DNA from: Prevotellaceae bacterium
GTDB lineage: Bacteria; Bacteroidota; Bacteroidia; Bacteroidales; Bacteroidaceae
Reading direction: 5' to 3'
Length of the DNA stretch: 33,830 nucleotides
NCBI GenBank assembly: GCA_022508665.1
Contig: JAFLUT010000015.1
Span: forward strand, 2,160 to 35,989
Part shown: piece after piece, positions 33,780 through 33,830 of the stretch
Position numbering within the stretch: the first letter of the stretch is position 1
Layout of the letters: each line of letters opens with the position of its first letter
Notes under the pieces: generated by a model
The model's database searches: none
What the model was told of the DNA's origin: nothing
Seen by the model: the letters and a program-made list of their open reading frames with translations, nothing else
Program-made: the position numbers and the translations under genes

Positions 33780-33830
33780 TGGGCGTTGACGGATTCGAAC
33801 CGCCGACCCTCTGCTTGTAAGGCAGATGCT
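33780..33830 (-). tRNA. tRNA-Val (anticodon TAC), 5' part cut by the window edge
   Basis: The 3' 51 nt on the minus strand are visible: anticodon stem TCTGC/GCAGA with loop CTTACAA giving TAC, T arm GGCGG-TTCGAAT-CCGTC and acceptor 3' strand AACGCCC plus A73. CCA is not encoded. The D arm and 5' acceptor strand lie beyond the edge. Confidence 0.88.

Overview
The window looks like chromosomal DNA from a Bacteroidales bacterium, most likely Prevotella or a close relative. Four things point that way. Promoters have the Bacteroidetes form TTTG-N19-TAnnTTTG. Two secreted proteins end in the Prevotella-type tail (LSGVRV...KGIYIKNGKKVVVK). Core genes occur in Bacteroidetes arrangements (lptB-rsfS-ftsH-cdsA, surE-lpxB). 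Shine-Dalgarno sequences are mostly weak. Placement is from protein and promoter style only; no 16S gene is present.

Layout. 1-1007: 3' part of a leucine-rich-repeat secreted protein. 1385-4269: membrane flippase-like protein, pepD dipeptidase and a MerR regulator, ended by a hairpin shared with a convergent unknown gene (4371-4943, minus). 5231-7516: folA, an RsmF-like rRNA methyltransferase and a YccF membrane protein. 7890-12103 (minus): surE, lpxB, a small unknown gene, thyA and an acyltransferase. 12381-12452: tRNA-Gln. 12453-13149: gene-free region with two tandem-repeat arrays. 13150-16464: a large secreted protein whose signal peptide is out of frame at a run of eight G, followed by a small peptide gene. 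16565-21219: clpP, clpX and a recQ with an extra internal block. 21263-22042: a frameshifted grpB-like gene running into tRNA-Leu and tRNA-fMet (minus). 22271-25729 (minus): mlaE-like permease, EFR1 ferredoxin and an ABC-F ATPase. 25883-32350: lptB, rsfS, ftsH, cdsA and a DUF349 protein. 32470-33642 (minus): NTP_transf_5-type nucleotidyltransferase. The window ends inside tRNA-Val (minus).

Most genes are housekeeping: folate/thymidylate (folA, thyA), lipid A and LPS export (lpxB, lptB), phospholipid synthesis and transport (cdsA, mlaE), proteolysis (clpXP, ftsH, pepD), ribosome and RNA (rsfS, RsmF-like, ABC-F, tRNAs) and DNA repair (recQ).

The most unusual features are a family of intergenic tandem arrays with 21-23 nt dyad units, two of which share a 17-nt dyad separated by exactly 6 nt of differing sequence; a G8 tract that puts a secreted protein out of phase; a 136-residue block inserted into RecQ between short APVI repeats; and the broken grpB gene abutting tRNA-Leu.
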